From assembly GCA_965262745.1 (NCBI GenBank), contig OZ253558.1:1798001-1862000 (forward strand): a stretch of DNA of 64,000 nt, in the 5' to 3' direction. The position numbers were made by a program, and so were the translations under genes. This DNA comes from JAJECS01 sp965262745. Its GTDB lineage: Bacteria > Chloroflexota > UBA11872. Under the pieces are notes generated by a model. The model searched no databases and was not told the DNA's origin. It was given only the letters and a program-made list of their open reading frames with translations. Of the stretch, positions 43,418 to 50,813 are shown in pieces. How positions within the stretch are numbered: position 1 is the first letter of the stretch; every line of letters starts with the position of its first letter.

Positions 43418-44476
43418 GTGGACGCTGCGGGCCGCGAATTCCTGCAACAGCTGATCGACGCGCCGAGTCCGTCCGGCTACGAGCAGGCCGTGCGCCGTGT
43501 ATGGCGCGAGACGGTCTCGACATTCGCGGACGACGTGCGCGGCGACGTTCACGGCAACGTCATCGCCAGCCGCAATCCGGGCGGCAGCCCGCGTCTGATG
43601 TTTGCCGGCCACTGCGACGAGCTGGGCCTGCAGATCAACTACATCTCGGACAAGGGCTATCTCTACTTCAACACCATCGGCGGACACGATCCGAGCCTGA
43701 TCTCGGGGCGGCGCGTGATCATCCACACGCAGGACGGCCCCGTGCGCGGGGTGACCGGACGGCGGGCCGTGCACCTGACGCCCCGCGGCGAGCGCGGCAA
43801 GGAGCAAAAGGTCGAGGACATCTGGATCGACATTGGCGTGAGCGACAAGGCCGAGGCCGAGGCGCTGGTGCGCGTGGGCGACGCGGTCACCTACGAACTC
43901 GGCATGCAGCCGCTGCGTAACGGGCTGGCAGTGGCCCGGGCGTTCGACAACAAGATCGGCGCCTGGGTGGTGGCTGAGGCCCTGCGGCGCATCGACGCCG
44001 CGGCCTGCAAGGCGGAGGTGGTCTCCGTGGCCACGGTGCAGGAGGAGCTCGGCTTGCGCGGCGCGACGACGAGCACGTTTGGGATCGACCCGCTGGTCGG
44101 CGTCGCGGTGGACGTGACCCACGCCACCGATCACCCCAACGTGAACAAGGTAACCGCCGGCGACGTCAGCCTGGACGGCGGTCCGGTGATCACCCGCGGC
44201 GCCAACGTGAACCCCGTGGTGGAACGGCTGCTGATGGAGAGCGCCGAGGCGCTGGGGATGACTGTGCAGGTGGAGGCCGAGCCCCGCGGTACCGGCACCG
44301 ACGCCAATGCGATGCAGCTCTCACGCGCCGGCGTGGCCACCGGTCTGGTGAGCGTGCCGCTGCGCTACATGCACACGCCGTCGGAGATCATCTCGCTCGA
44401 CGTAGCCGACCAGGCCGCCGACCTGCTGGCAGCGTTCGCCCAACGGCTGACGCCGGAGATGGACTTCACGCCATAG
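43418..44476 (+). CDS. M42 family aminopeptidase/glucanase
   Basis: Two-metal TET-type aminopeptidase, 352 residues. Metal ligands: His in FAGHCDELGL, bridging Asp in FDNKIGAW, Glu-Glu in VQEELGLRG, Asp in VAVDVTHATD, and His in RYMHTPSEI. All are present. GTG 43418 starts 10 bases after the EF-G-like stop, so the two are probably cotranscribed. It would cleave N-terminal residues from peptides in the cytoplasm. Confidence 0.92.
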   Translation: MDAAGREFLQQLIDAPSPSGYEQAVRRVWRETVSTFADDVRGDVHGNVIASRNPGGSPRLMFAGHCDELGLQINYISDKGYLYFNTIGGHDPSLISGRRVIIHTQDGPVRGVTGRRAVHLTPRGERGKEQKVEDIWIDIGVSDKAEAEALVRVGDAVTYELGMQPLRNGLAVARAFDNKIGAWVVAEALRRIDAAACKAEVVSVATVQEELGLRGATTSTFGIDPLVGVAVDVTHATDHPNVNKVTAGDVSLDGGPVITRGANVNPVVERLLMESAEALGMTVQVEAEPRGTGTDANAMQLSRAGVATGLVSVPLRYMHTPSEIISLDVADQAADLLAAFAQRLTPEMDFTP

Positions 44477-44511
44477 GGCAAAACGCTCAGAGTCCGGGCC
44501 GGTGTGCCTGA

Positions 44512-44718
44512 AACGCCATTACCCATTTTCATCATGTCAGCCCCAAGCACCTGGACCGCTACGTCGGTGAGTTCGAGGGACGCCATAACGGCCGCCCGCT
44601 TGATACCATTGACCAAATGACGGTCATGGCACACGGGATGCTCGACAAGCGGCTGCGGTACAGGGATTTGATTGCCGGCGGCCCGGCGTATCCGCGCCAC
44701 CCGTCAAATCGCGGTTGA
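44512..44718 (+). pseudogene. Remnant of an IS1595/ISXO2-type transposase (C-terminal end)
   Basis: An open stretch with no start codon encodes about 68 residues: HVSPKHLDRYVGEFEGRHN, then RPLDTIDQMTVMAHGMLDKRLRYRDLI. This is the characteristic C-terminus of ISXO2-like transposases. The catalytic domain is missing, and the upstream sequence is the M42 gene end. It marks an old insertion at the start of the accessory region. No terminal repeats identified. Confidence 0.75.
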
Positions 44719-44778
44719 CACGGCGGCGCACAGTGCTACACTCCCGCGCCACGCTGCGCAATCTGAAAGATATCAGCT

Positions 44779-45108
44779 ATGGTAGACAATGCGTCGATGG
44801 CGTCGCCGACCGATGAAACGCCTAGCGTTCGCACCGCGAAACTTGACTGGTCAAAGTTCAATGGGCAGCCACTCGATTTCGTGAATATGGTAGCGACAAC
44901 CTATCACCACGAACAGCAAACCTTTTACTTAGCCCTGGCTACAGCCCCGTTGCCAATTCACGGACTTCTGTCAGACAATCACACTATATCTGTACATCCA
45001 ATTGCACATGTCGCGTTGACGCCAAGCGTTATGACCCAGTTACTGGAACAATTGCAGGAGTCATACCAGCAATTCACGGACCACGTGAACAGCGTGGAGA
45101 AATCGTGA
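44779..45108 (+). CDS. Hypothetical protein, possibly DUF3467-like
   Basis: A 109-residue protein with no clear enzyme motif. The central part, DFVNMVATTYHHEQQTFYLALATAPLP, then HVALTPSVMTQLLEQLQESYQQF, resembles the outline of DUF3467 proteins (a beta-rich strand region followed by a helix containing SP-x-x-x-x-x-L), but the match is by eye only. Composition is AT-richer than flanking housekeeping genes. The stop overlaps the next gene (GTGATA), so the two are coupled. First gene of a cassette following a transposase remnant. Confidence 0.55.
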   Translation: MVDNASMASPTDETPSVRTAKLDWSKFNGQPLDFVNMVATTYHHEQQTFYLALATAPLPIHGLLSDNHTISVHPIAHVALTPSVMTQLLEQLQESYQQFTDHVNSVEKS

Positions 45109-45767
45109 TAACAATCGGAATACCTGCTCAACGGCAGGGATCCCCATTTGACGCTGGTGATTTAAGGAAGTGGCGTGTTGTTCCAGAATATCTCGTGGTC
45201 GATGCTGTGCCCGATGCGTCTGGCGACATTGCAAGTGCATGGTTTCCTATCAAAAAAATGTCACGTACACCTATTCCTGTACGAGATGAAGATGTCACGC
45301 CAGCGTTCGACAATGTGGTTTACGATTACGATACATCGGCGTTTTCCATCAGCTCAGCAATTCTGGATATACCCCGTCACTTCCCTATAGAGCCAGACGC
45401 CAAGAGCGTCGCGAACAGTATCGCGAATGAGTTTCGTGCGACCGGTCTTGAAGCCATTGCAGATGGGTTTCGTGCGTTGTACGCTCCCGAACATGAGTTG
45501 AGCATCACTGCGATACGCGACGCTGCCCACATCCTCAAGCACCATCCAGCGGCACCCGGCGCGCTTACTGGTTTGGAGAGCGATAATAGTGGTGTCGTGC
45601 ATTTGCGTTGGGATAATGATGCCGAATCGTTGACTATCATGGTGGCGTGTCTGGCCCGGCATCGTGTGCGGTATTTTGTTCGGGAGAAGGGTGAATTGCG
45701 GTGTGACGCAGCCTGCCACAGTGACGATACGGTAGACGTTCTGCGCACGTTTTTCGATCGCCTTTAG
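45105..45767 (+). CDS. Hypothetical protein in accessory cassette
   Basis: A 220-residue protein, not recognised. The N-terminal half is rich in Pro/Asp with a VVPEYLVVDAVPD strand; the C-terminal half has a helical part (EFRATGLEAIADGFRALY) and a beta-rich end (HLRWDNDAESLTIMVACLARHRVRYFVREKGEL) followed by a CDAACHSDD segment. No signal peptide or membrane helix. GTG start overlaps the upstream stop by 4 bases. Composition suggests acquisition with its neighbours. Function unknown. Confidence 0.65.
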   Translation: MITIGIPAQRQGSPFDAGDLRKWRVVPEYLVVDAVPDASGDIASAWFPIKKMSRTPIPVRDEDVTPAFDNVVYDYDTSAFSISSAILDIPRHFPIEPDAKSVANSIANEFRATGLEAIADGFRALYAPEHELSITAIRDAAHILKHHPAAPGALTGLESDNSGVVHLRWDNDAESLTIMVACLARHRVRYFVREKGELRCDAACHSDDTVDVLRTFFDRL

Positions 45768-45772
45768 TCGTC

Positions 45773-46201
45773 ATGCTGGGTGAGATTCTCGACGACCATC
45801 ACGTTGTGCGACATGGTCAACCGAAAGGCATGCCTGGCGGACGTTTGACGATTGGTGCGTTTGAGGTTGACAGCAACAGGACGATCTCGGTCAGCTGGAT
45901 GGATCACTTTCCTGGAACGATGGAACAGCAATTGGACAAGGTGCGCGAAGAACTCCAGCGAGTGCGCCGATTCAGACAGAGTCACCAGTTTGTTATTCTC
46001 TGTGCAGGTGATATTCGGTCAATCGGCACGGGGCCTGTGCACGTCTGCGTGACACACCGTCCGGATTGCCGTCCAGATTTTCGGCAGTATTCTCATAGCG
46101 TGATTCATGGGTCAGGCGAAATGAATGACGACCAGTGGCTGACGGTGCGGGAGGGGCTGGTCAATGCCGTGACCAAATGTCTTCCGGCGATGGCGGCCTA
46201 A
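45773..46201 (+). CDS. Hypothetical protein in accessory cassette
   Basis: A 142-residue protein, not recognised. It starts 5 bases after the upstream stop, so probably the same transcript. Features: GGRLTIGAFEVDSNRTISVSW near the start, a charged helix QLDKVREELQRVRRFRQSHQ, and a His/Cys-containing part HVCVTHRPDCRPDFRQYSHS. No membrane segment. It ends the three-gene cassette of unknown function. Confidence 0.6.
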   Translation: MLGEILDDHHVVRHGQPKGMPGGRLTIGAFEVDSNRTISVSWMDHFPGTMEQQLDKVREELQRVRRFRQSHQFVILCAGDIRSIGTGPVHVCVTHRPDCRPDFRQYSHSVIHGSGEMNDDQWLTVREGLVNAVTKCLPAMAA

Positions 46202-46235
46202 CGCATGACCCGTCGACCGGCGAGGACAACAACTC

Positions 46236-46406
46236 TTGCCTAAGAAGCGCAAGCGTGGGCGTCCGTCCAAGCCGATGCCCGAGCAGATCCCGGACACGCC
46301 GGAGAACGTCGCGCGAGCGTTGATGACCAGTCCTCCCCGGCAGCCGGATGAGTGGGAGTACCGTAAGATGGAGCCGAAGCCGGCCGACCCCGACGAGGCC
46401 GAATAG
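46236..46406 (+). CDS. Small basic/acidic protein with AT-hook-like N-terminus
   Basis: A 56-residue frame from TTG 46236 to TAG 46404. The N-terminus PKKRKRGRPSKP has the Arg-Gly-Arg-Pro core of an AT-hook, followed by IPDTPENVARALMTSPPRQPDEWEYRK and an acidic tail. The ordered basic-to-acidic pattern and protein-like composition support a real gene. A possible AGGA lies about 12 bases upstream. DNA binding is suggested only by the motif. It is under the size of most automated cut-offs. Confidence 0.55.
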   Translation: MPKKRKRGRPSKPMPEQIPDTPENVARALMTSPPRQPDEWEYRKMEPKPADPDEAE

Positions 46407-46410
46407 GCCG

Positions 46411-46671
46411 CTACTCCAGCTCCCGCTGCATCCGCCTCAGCGTCTTCTGCGTGGCCCGTAGGTCGGTGATCATCTCTTGGATCTTTGCGGCGTCAATCAG
46501 GTCGTGGCGGATCGGTACCGCGTCTTGGTCGAGAATCATCTGGCGGATGCCTGGCAAGTAGAACGCCACCTTCAGCGGCCGCTGCTTCAGGGTCGTGCCG
46601 AGCGTCACCAGCTCGTCGCCGGTGCGGCTCAGCGTCGCGGCGGGCCTTGCGGTGTTACTGGACGAAATCAT
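46411..46671 (-). CDS. Small hypothetical protein
   Basis: An 86-residue protein, convergent with the small protein at 46236. Sequence features: GDELVTLGTTLKQRPLKVAFYLPGIRQMILDQDAVP, then a helical C-terminus ending QKTLRRMQRELE, likely a coiled coil. GGAGG lies about 10 bases before the ATG at 46671; a longer frame reaches 46749. Not recognised. No signal or membrane segment. Confidence 0.5.
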   Translation of the reverse strand: MISSSNTARPAATLSRTGDELVTLGTTLKQRPLKVAFYLPGIRQMILDQDAVPIRHDLIDAAKIQEMITDLRATQKTLRRMQRELE

Positions 46672-46703
46672 CGGGCATGGTGCCTCCACTTTGCCATACG
46701 ACC

Positions 46704-46991
46704 CTATCGGTTCCAGGGAATCATCTCGGTGCGTCGACAGATCGGACACTGGTAGATGGTGTCACCGCCGCTGGTCCCGTCGGGTCCGAAGAGTATGGGT
46801 GATGTCATGCCCCGCACCGGCATCATCAGGCAGTCGTCGCGGAGTCGGCAACAGAACCACCGTCCGATGTAGCACAAAGCACGCTGTAGCTGGTGGCGTT
46901 GACGCCAGAGGAATCCAGGGACGGCCAGGACGGCCAGCACCGCCGTCACTACAGCACTGAGCTTCAACAGCAAATCGAGATCCATCGGCAT
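46704..46991 (-). CDS. Small membrane protein with zinc-ribbon-like C-terminus
   Basis: A 95-residue protein with one hydrophobic helix near the N-terminus (LLLKLSAVVTAVLAVLAVPGF), a Cys pair in GRWFCCRLRDDC and a CPIC near the C-terminus (YQCPICRRTEMIPW). The start is uncertain (46991, 46985 or 47021). Not a recognised family. Possible metal-binding membrane protein. Same strand as the gene at 46411-46671 and probably cotranscribed. Confidence 0.45.
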   Translation of the reverse strand: MPMDLDLLLKLSAVVTAVLAVLAVPGFLWRQRHQLQRALCYIGRWFCCRLRDDCLMMPVRGMTSPILFGPDGTSGGDTIYQCPICRRTEMIPWNR

Positions 46992-47133
46992 GCCCCCAAA
47001 GGGCGCAGCGGCTATCGCCACGCTAGGTGCGCCAATCGTGGGACGTGCTCCGTGTTAATTTCAAGAATGTGTGAATTGTGTGAAGACCGCGCCGGCCGAG
47101 GGATTGCTGTTTAAGGTGATACCCTCCGCGCCA

Positions 47134-47260
47134 CCACTGGAGACGACTGCATTGGCGGGATGCGGTCGCGATGTCCCAGCAGTCAGACTGAGGCTGCTGG
47201 GGGTCTCCAGTGGTATGGGCAATCGGCCCCAGCGGACGGCTGGGGCTGCTGACTGTAGGA
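47134..47260 (+). ncRNA. Candidate structured leader RNA
   Basis: Nested and consecutive stems lie just upstream of the membrane protein gene. Outer stem CCACTGGAGAC (47134-47144) pairs with GTCTCCAGTGG (47203-47213), 11 bp perfect. Inside it CCCAGCAG (47175-47182) pairs with CTGCTGGG (47194-47201). A third hairpin, CCCCAGC/GCTGGGG (47227-47233 with 47239-47245), precedes the ribosome-binding site AGGAGG (about 47258). CAGTCAG (47180-47186) could instead pair with CTGACTG (47249-47255), giving an alternative fold near the ribosome-binding site. Such exclusive folds are typical of cis-regulatory RNA, but no known class was recognised. Confidence 0.4.
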
Positions 47261-47267
47261 GGCCGGC

Positions 47268-47672
47268 ATGCCAACAGGTCCGGAGTGGATCGGCGTCGCG
47301 GTGGCGTTTGTCCTCGTGTCGCTGGGGTTTGAGGGGCTGGTTCGTCTCAACAGGCGCTTCCCGATCGCGCGTCTCATTCAGTCGCTCGTCACGGGGACGA
47401 GCACCGTCATGGCGGTCCTGTTGGTGGTCGAGTACGTCACGATCACGGACCAGATCGAAACGGGGATCCACCAGATCTACCACGTGCTGCTGCTCGTGGC
47501 GGCCATCCTGTGCGTGGGGCTCAGCATGGTCTGCTGGCGGTGGTATGTCGCAAGCGACGAGGGCACGACGCCCACGCGCTCGGAGCCATCGCCGATCGAT
47601 CTCGAGGAGCAACGCGAACGTGTGCGCGCGCAGGTCCAGCAGGAGAAGGCCGCGCGCCAAGAGCAAGCGTGA
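47268..47672 (+). CDS. Hypothetical membrane protein with three helices and a cytoplasmic coiled coil
   Basis: A 134-residue protein with hydrophobic segments at about 7-22, 42-60 and 70-90 and a charged C-terminal helix (DLEEQRERVRAQVQQEKAARQEQA). AGGAGG lies 8 bases before the ATG. Not a known family. It follows the possible structured leader and precedes repeat copy A. Likely real given the strong ribosome-binding site and membrane pattern. Confidence 0.65.
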   Translation: MPTGPEWIGVAVAFVLVSLGFEGLVRLNRRFPIARLIQSLVTGTSTVMAVLLVVEYVTITDQIETGIHQIYHVLLLVAAILCVGLSMVCWRWYVASDEGTTPTRSEPSPIDLEEQRERVRAQVQQEKAARQEQA

Positions 47673-47756
47673 CAAGGGCCCTTGGGCACTCACGTATGTA
47701 ATTCCCTTTTTCTACGTGTTCGGGCGTTTTCTTCGTCTTCGAAGCAACAGCCGGGG

Positions 47757-47845
47757 CTCGGTGGCCCATGCTGCGCGCAGCATGGGAGATTCACCCGCGG
47801 CCGGACCCACGATGCACGCAACGCGGGCCACCGGATGCAGGCCCC
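47757..47845. repeat. Two-hairpin repeat, copy A
   Basis: A 22-base perfect palindrome at 47765-47786 (arm CCCATGCTGCG) is followed by GAGATTCACC and a second imperfect hairpin near 47807-47828 (CCCACGATGC with GCAACGCGGG), then GCCACCGG. Related to copies at 48591 and 48925. It lies just downstream of the vapC stop. Confidence 0.75.
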
Positions 47846-47867
47846 ACGGGCGCATCCCCTCGCGGTC

Positions 47868-48278
47868 TCAGCCGCGGAACAATTCGCTGAGCGCCTCCGA
47901 CGGGGTGAGTGCGGGGATTGGCGAACGGTCGAAGTCGCTGACGTTTCGCGTGACGATGTGCTGCGCGCCGCAGGCGCGTGCGGCGGCGACCTGCATGGCG
48001 TCCTCGAAATCCCGCATCGGCAGCGCAGCCGCGAAACGCACCGCCCGCGTATCGGTCGCCGCAACCGCCACGAAGCGGGTGAGGTCGAGGATGAAGTCAC
48101 GCGCGCTCGGGCCGCCACGGGTCGGTGCCACGAGGTAGTAGAAGTTCGAGACGGTGTGCCAAGCAATGAAGGCGTTCTCCCGACCACGCTCGAGCCGATC
48201 CAGCAACTCCCCGGAAGCGTCCGCGTGCGGGTGACGATCCAGCGCGACGTCAATCAGGACGTCGGTGTCGAGCAGCAT
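47868..48278 (-). CDS. PIN-domain ribonuclease toxin (VapC-like)
   Basis: A 136-residue PIN protein. Acidic active-site residues are Asp in LLDTDVLIDVA, Glu region in GELLDRLERGRENAF, Asp-Glu-Asp in MRDFEDAMQVAAA and Asp in VTRNVSDFDRSP. VapC toxins cleave tRNA or rRNA. The ATG overlaps the antitoxin stop by one base (TGATG). All acidic residues are present, so it is likely active. Arranged as antitoxin-toxin on the minus strand, bracketed by repeats A and B. Confidence 0.87.
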   Translation of the reverse strand: MLLDTDVLIDVALDRHPHADASGELLDRLERGRENAFIAWHTVSNFYYLVAPTRGGPSARDFILDLTRFVAVAATDTRAVRFAAALPMRDFEDAMQVAAARACGAQHIVTRNVSDFDRSPIPALTPSEALSELFRG

Positions 48279-48499
48279 CAGAGATATTTGCGAGCCAGGG
48301 CCTGGAAGCGAGGATCGTCGTGATCCGCCGCTTGCAGCTGGCCCCGCCAGCGCGCGGCAAAGGACGGCGCGCCTTCGTCCACCACCTCGCGCAGCCCTCG
48401 CTCGACGAGCGAGGACAGCGATACGCCGCTGGCGCGGGCATGGCGCTTGGCGGCGAGGATGACCTCGGCGTCAACGGTGAGCGTGAGTTTGTTCTTCAT
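48278..48499 (-). CDS. VapB-like antitoxin (ribbon-helix-helix, DUF6364-like)
   Basis: A 73-residue protein starting KNKLTLTVDAEVILAAKRHARASGVSLSSLVE, a ribbon-helix-helix pattern, followed by an acidic, flexible C-terminus that would bind the toxin. ATG 48499 is preferred over the TTG at 48508. Expected to repress its own operon through the nearby inverted repeat. Confidence 0.82.
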   Translation of the reverse strand: MKNKLTLTVDAEVILAAKRHARASGVSLSSLVERGLREVVDEGAPSFAARWRGQLQAADHDDPRFQALARKYL

Positions 48500-48516
48500 C
48501 GCTGGCAATCAGGAGA

Positions 48517-48546
48517 ACGTATACGCATAGTTATATCAGTATACGT
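48517..48546 (-). promoter_or_regulatory. Operator/promoter of the vapBC operon
   Basis: ACGTATAC (48517-48524) and GTATACGT (48539-48546) form an inverted repeat with a 14-base spacer. A minus-strand -10 box TATAAC (complement of 48530-48535) lies between the arms. This is the layout expected of an autoregulated toxin-antitoxin operon where an RHH dimer binds each arm. No -35 match. Confidence 0.6.
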
Positions 48547-48590
48547 ATTCCTGAATCTCCGTGCACGGTCTACCGCGCAGTGGCTCAAGC

Positions 48591-48733
48591 CTCGCGGTGG
48601 CCCAGGCTGCGCGCAGCCTGGGAGATTCACCGGGTCCGGTCCCACGCTGCACGCAGCGCGGGCCACCGGACGAGGGCGGACCACCGGACGCGTGAGGGCC
48701 GGGCGGTTCGCGACCTGCCCCTACACCGGATTG
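48591..48733. repeat. Two-hairpin repeat, copy B
   Basis: Perfect 22-base palindrome at 48601-48622 (arm CCCAGGCTGCG), then GAGATTCACC and an imperfect hairpin CCCACGCTGC/GCAGCGCGGG. It continues with GGCCACCGGACGAGGGCGG and GCGTGAGGGCCGGGCGGTTC, ending CCCCTACACCGGATTG. Compared with copy A, the first palindrome has a paired G-to-T and C-to-A change, keeping the stem. Confidence 0.75.
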
Positions 48734-48924
48734 CCGACCGCGGAGCGCCGCTCAGGTAGCGTGGACTTGAAACACTGTCCGGCTTTTGACGGATACGTCA
48801 CACTGCGGCTGGTGGGGCTGCGGATATGCTCGGAACGTGCCCTTCGAATGGATCACCAGCTTGCTGCCCCGCGGGGATGATCGTGATCGCTCGCCAACCT
48901 TGAGGCGCCTGCGCGGCGGCCGGG

Positions 48925-49070
48925 CCTCTGCGCAGCCTGGAAGCCGCACTCCAGTCCGTCCCACGCTGCACGCAGCGCGGGCCACCGGACGAGGGCGGGT
49001 CACCGGGCCAGGGCGGGCTGCCGGACGCGTGAGGGCCGGGCGGTTCGCGAAGCGTCCCTACGCCGGATTG
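48925..49070. repeat. Two-hairpin repeat, copy C
   Basis: The first hairpin is decayed (CTCTGCGCAGCCTGG). The second, CCCACGCTGC/GCAGCGCGGG, and the tail GCGTGAGGGCCGGGCGGTTC with CCCTACGCCGGATTG are well conserved with copy B. The tail includes the GTG (49029) that may start the following lipoprotein. Confidence 0.7.
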
Positions 49071-50798
49071 GCGTGGGTCGCCATGTTGGCCGTTGGGGTC
49101 GTGGTGATGCTCGTGGCCGCGGCTTGCGGCGAGGACGCGCCGCCGGTCACTCCGACGCCGACGGTCGAAGCGGCGGCGGTGTCGCCAACGCCCGAGCCGG
49201 GCACACCGACCGCGCCCGTGACCGCCGCGCCGACGGCAACTGCCACCGCGACGACCGCGCCCACGGCGACCGCAACGCCGAGTCCGAGCCCAACCGCAAC
49301 GCCGGCGCCCACGCCGACCCCCAGTCCAAGCCCCACCGCCACCCCAACAGCAACTCCCACGCCTGAGCCGACAGCACCGGTCTTGGACGCGTCCGACTTC
49401 GACCGCAGCCGGCTGCACCAGGCCATCGCCGACAACCCGCCGGAGTCCATCCGCATCACCGCGGAGTCCGGCCTGCTGCCGATGGTCGAGGGCGCGATCG
49501 CGGTGACGCTCGAGTTGGTTCCGGCGGACGAGGCGATGCGAATGCTGATGGCGTTCGGTGCGGAAGACCAGAAACTGAGCATCGAGCTGATTGTGATCGG
49601 CGACACGCAGTACTTGCGCGGCGTCGATGCGGCGGGAACCGAGAGTCCGTGGCTGGCGTCGAGGATCAGCGCCGGAGAACCAGCGCTCATCGACGCGATG
49701 GGAGCCGGTGACCTGCTTGACGACATGATCCCTGACGACGAGCTGGCACCCATCGTCGCGGTCGGCGTGGAGGATTGCGGTGACGGCCGGCAGTGCTTTG
49801 TGCTCACGAGTCCCGAAGACACCTCGGTGCAGCTGCTGGTGGACACCGAGACGTACCTGCCGGTGGTTTTCCGCGGCCGGGCTCTCGACGAGGATCTGGA
49901 CACGGACATCGAGTTGCGGATGGAATGGAACGCCGAGGTTGCGATAAGCGCGCCGGCCGACGCGCAGCAGGTTTCCCCCGATGAGTTCGCGCTCTCCCTG
50001 GTGAGCTTCCTCTTCATGACGCAGGCCATCGCCCAGGGACCGATGCCAGCGCCCATCGTCGTCACTGGGCCGGTCGTCGAGGTGCCGGTGGAGGCGGTGA
50101 TCTCCGACGAGCGCACCGCGCTTTGGCTGGAACTGGGCGCGTCGTCGTATGGAGATGCGCTCGACGACGCCGACGATCTGTTCCACGGTGATCCCGGCAT
50201 CACACCGGTGCGCTCTGACCCGACCATCGACATTCGGCGCTGGGGCGTGGGTGTCGTCGAGTTGGCAGATCCCACCTCGCGGGAACTCTTCGGGCCGGAT
50301 GGCGCGTTCCCCTGTGGCTCGGCGGACCCGGTCGTGGCCTGCGGCGCCGATGGTCTGGGTGCTGGGTCGTATCTCCTGGTGTGGATCGCACTCCTGGAGT
50401 CCGTTCCGCTCGACGACGCTGAATTCGTCCGTTCGTACTGGGCGGTGTTCGAGGACGGCGACCCATCGAACGATTGGGTGGCGTTGCCGCAGTTCGCCAA
50501 CGACGTGCTCGACGGCAGCGACACGCACTACCGGCTCGAAGCGACGCCGGACGGATGGCAGCTGGCCCGCACCTTTGGGCCGCAACTGGAACCCATGCGG
50601 ACGACCGGCGCGGCCATGATCTTGGAGGACGTCATCGTCTTCCTAGTGCCCGTGCAGGAGGTGCCCAGTCTGGACCTCAGCCTGGGTGTGGCCAGCTTCA
50701 GCGGTCCCGCCGAGAATCCGTTTGGCGTTGGCGGCGCCTTGGACCGCTCGCCCGACGCGCAGCAGCCGCTGACGCCGCTCGGCGAGGTGGGGTTCTAA
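49029..50798 (+). CDS. Lipoprotein with Pro/Thr linker (LppX/LprG-like outline), start within repeat copy C
   Basis: A 589-residue exported lipoprotein. From GTG 49029 it has a basic n-region (RAGRFAKRPY), a hydrophobic core and a lipobox ending AAAC; starting at ATG 49083 would leave no basic n-region. A 75-residue Ala/Thr/Pro linker follows. The body includes LHQAIADNPPESIRITAESG and a region about folding of model-type DTQYLRG and DTETYLPVVFRGRAL, which recalls LppX/LprG-type sensor lipoproteins, not a confident match. The C-terminal 200 residues are unrecognised. Possibly cell-surface binding of a lipid or other ligand. Confidence 0.7.
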   Translation: MRAGRFAKRPYAGLAWVAMLAVGVVVMLVAAACGEDAPPVTPTPTVEAAAVSPTPEPGTPTAPVTAAPTATATATTAPTATATPSPSPTATPAPTPTPSPSPTATPTATPTPEPTAPVLDASDFDRSRLHQAIADNPPESIRITAESGLLPMVEGAIAVTLELVPADEAMRMLMAFGAEDQKLSIELIVIGDTQYLRGVDAAGTESPWLASRISAGEPALIDAMGAGDLLDDMIPDDELAPIVAVGVEDCGDGRQCFVLTSPEDTSVQLLVDTETYLPVVFRGRALDEDLDTDIELRMEWNAEVAISAPADAQQVSPDEFALSLVSFLFMTQAIAQGPMPAPIVVTGPVVEVPVEAVISDERTALWLELGASSYGDALDDADDLFHGDPGITPVRSDPTIDIRRWGVGVVELADPTSRELFGPDGAFPCGSADPVVACGADGLGAGSYLLVWIALLESVPLDDAEFVRSYWAVFEDGDPSNDWVALPQFANDVLDGSDTHYRLEATPDGWQLARTFGPQLEPMRTTGAAMILEDVIVFLVPVQEVPSLDLSLGVASFSGPAENPFGVGGALDRSPDAQQPLTPLGEVGF

Positions 50799-50813
50799 GG
50801 CGTCCTCACGGCG

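Noticed and set aside
47757..49070. CRISPR array
   Set aside because: The repeats are long, few and unevenly spaced with internal palindromes, and no cas gene is present.
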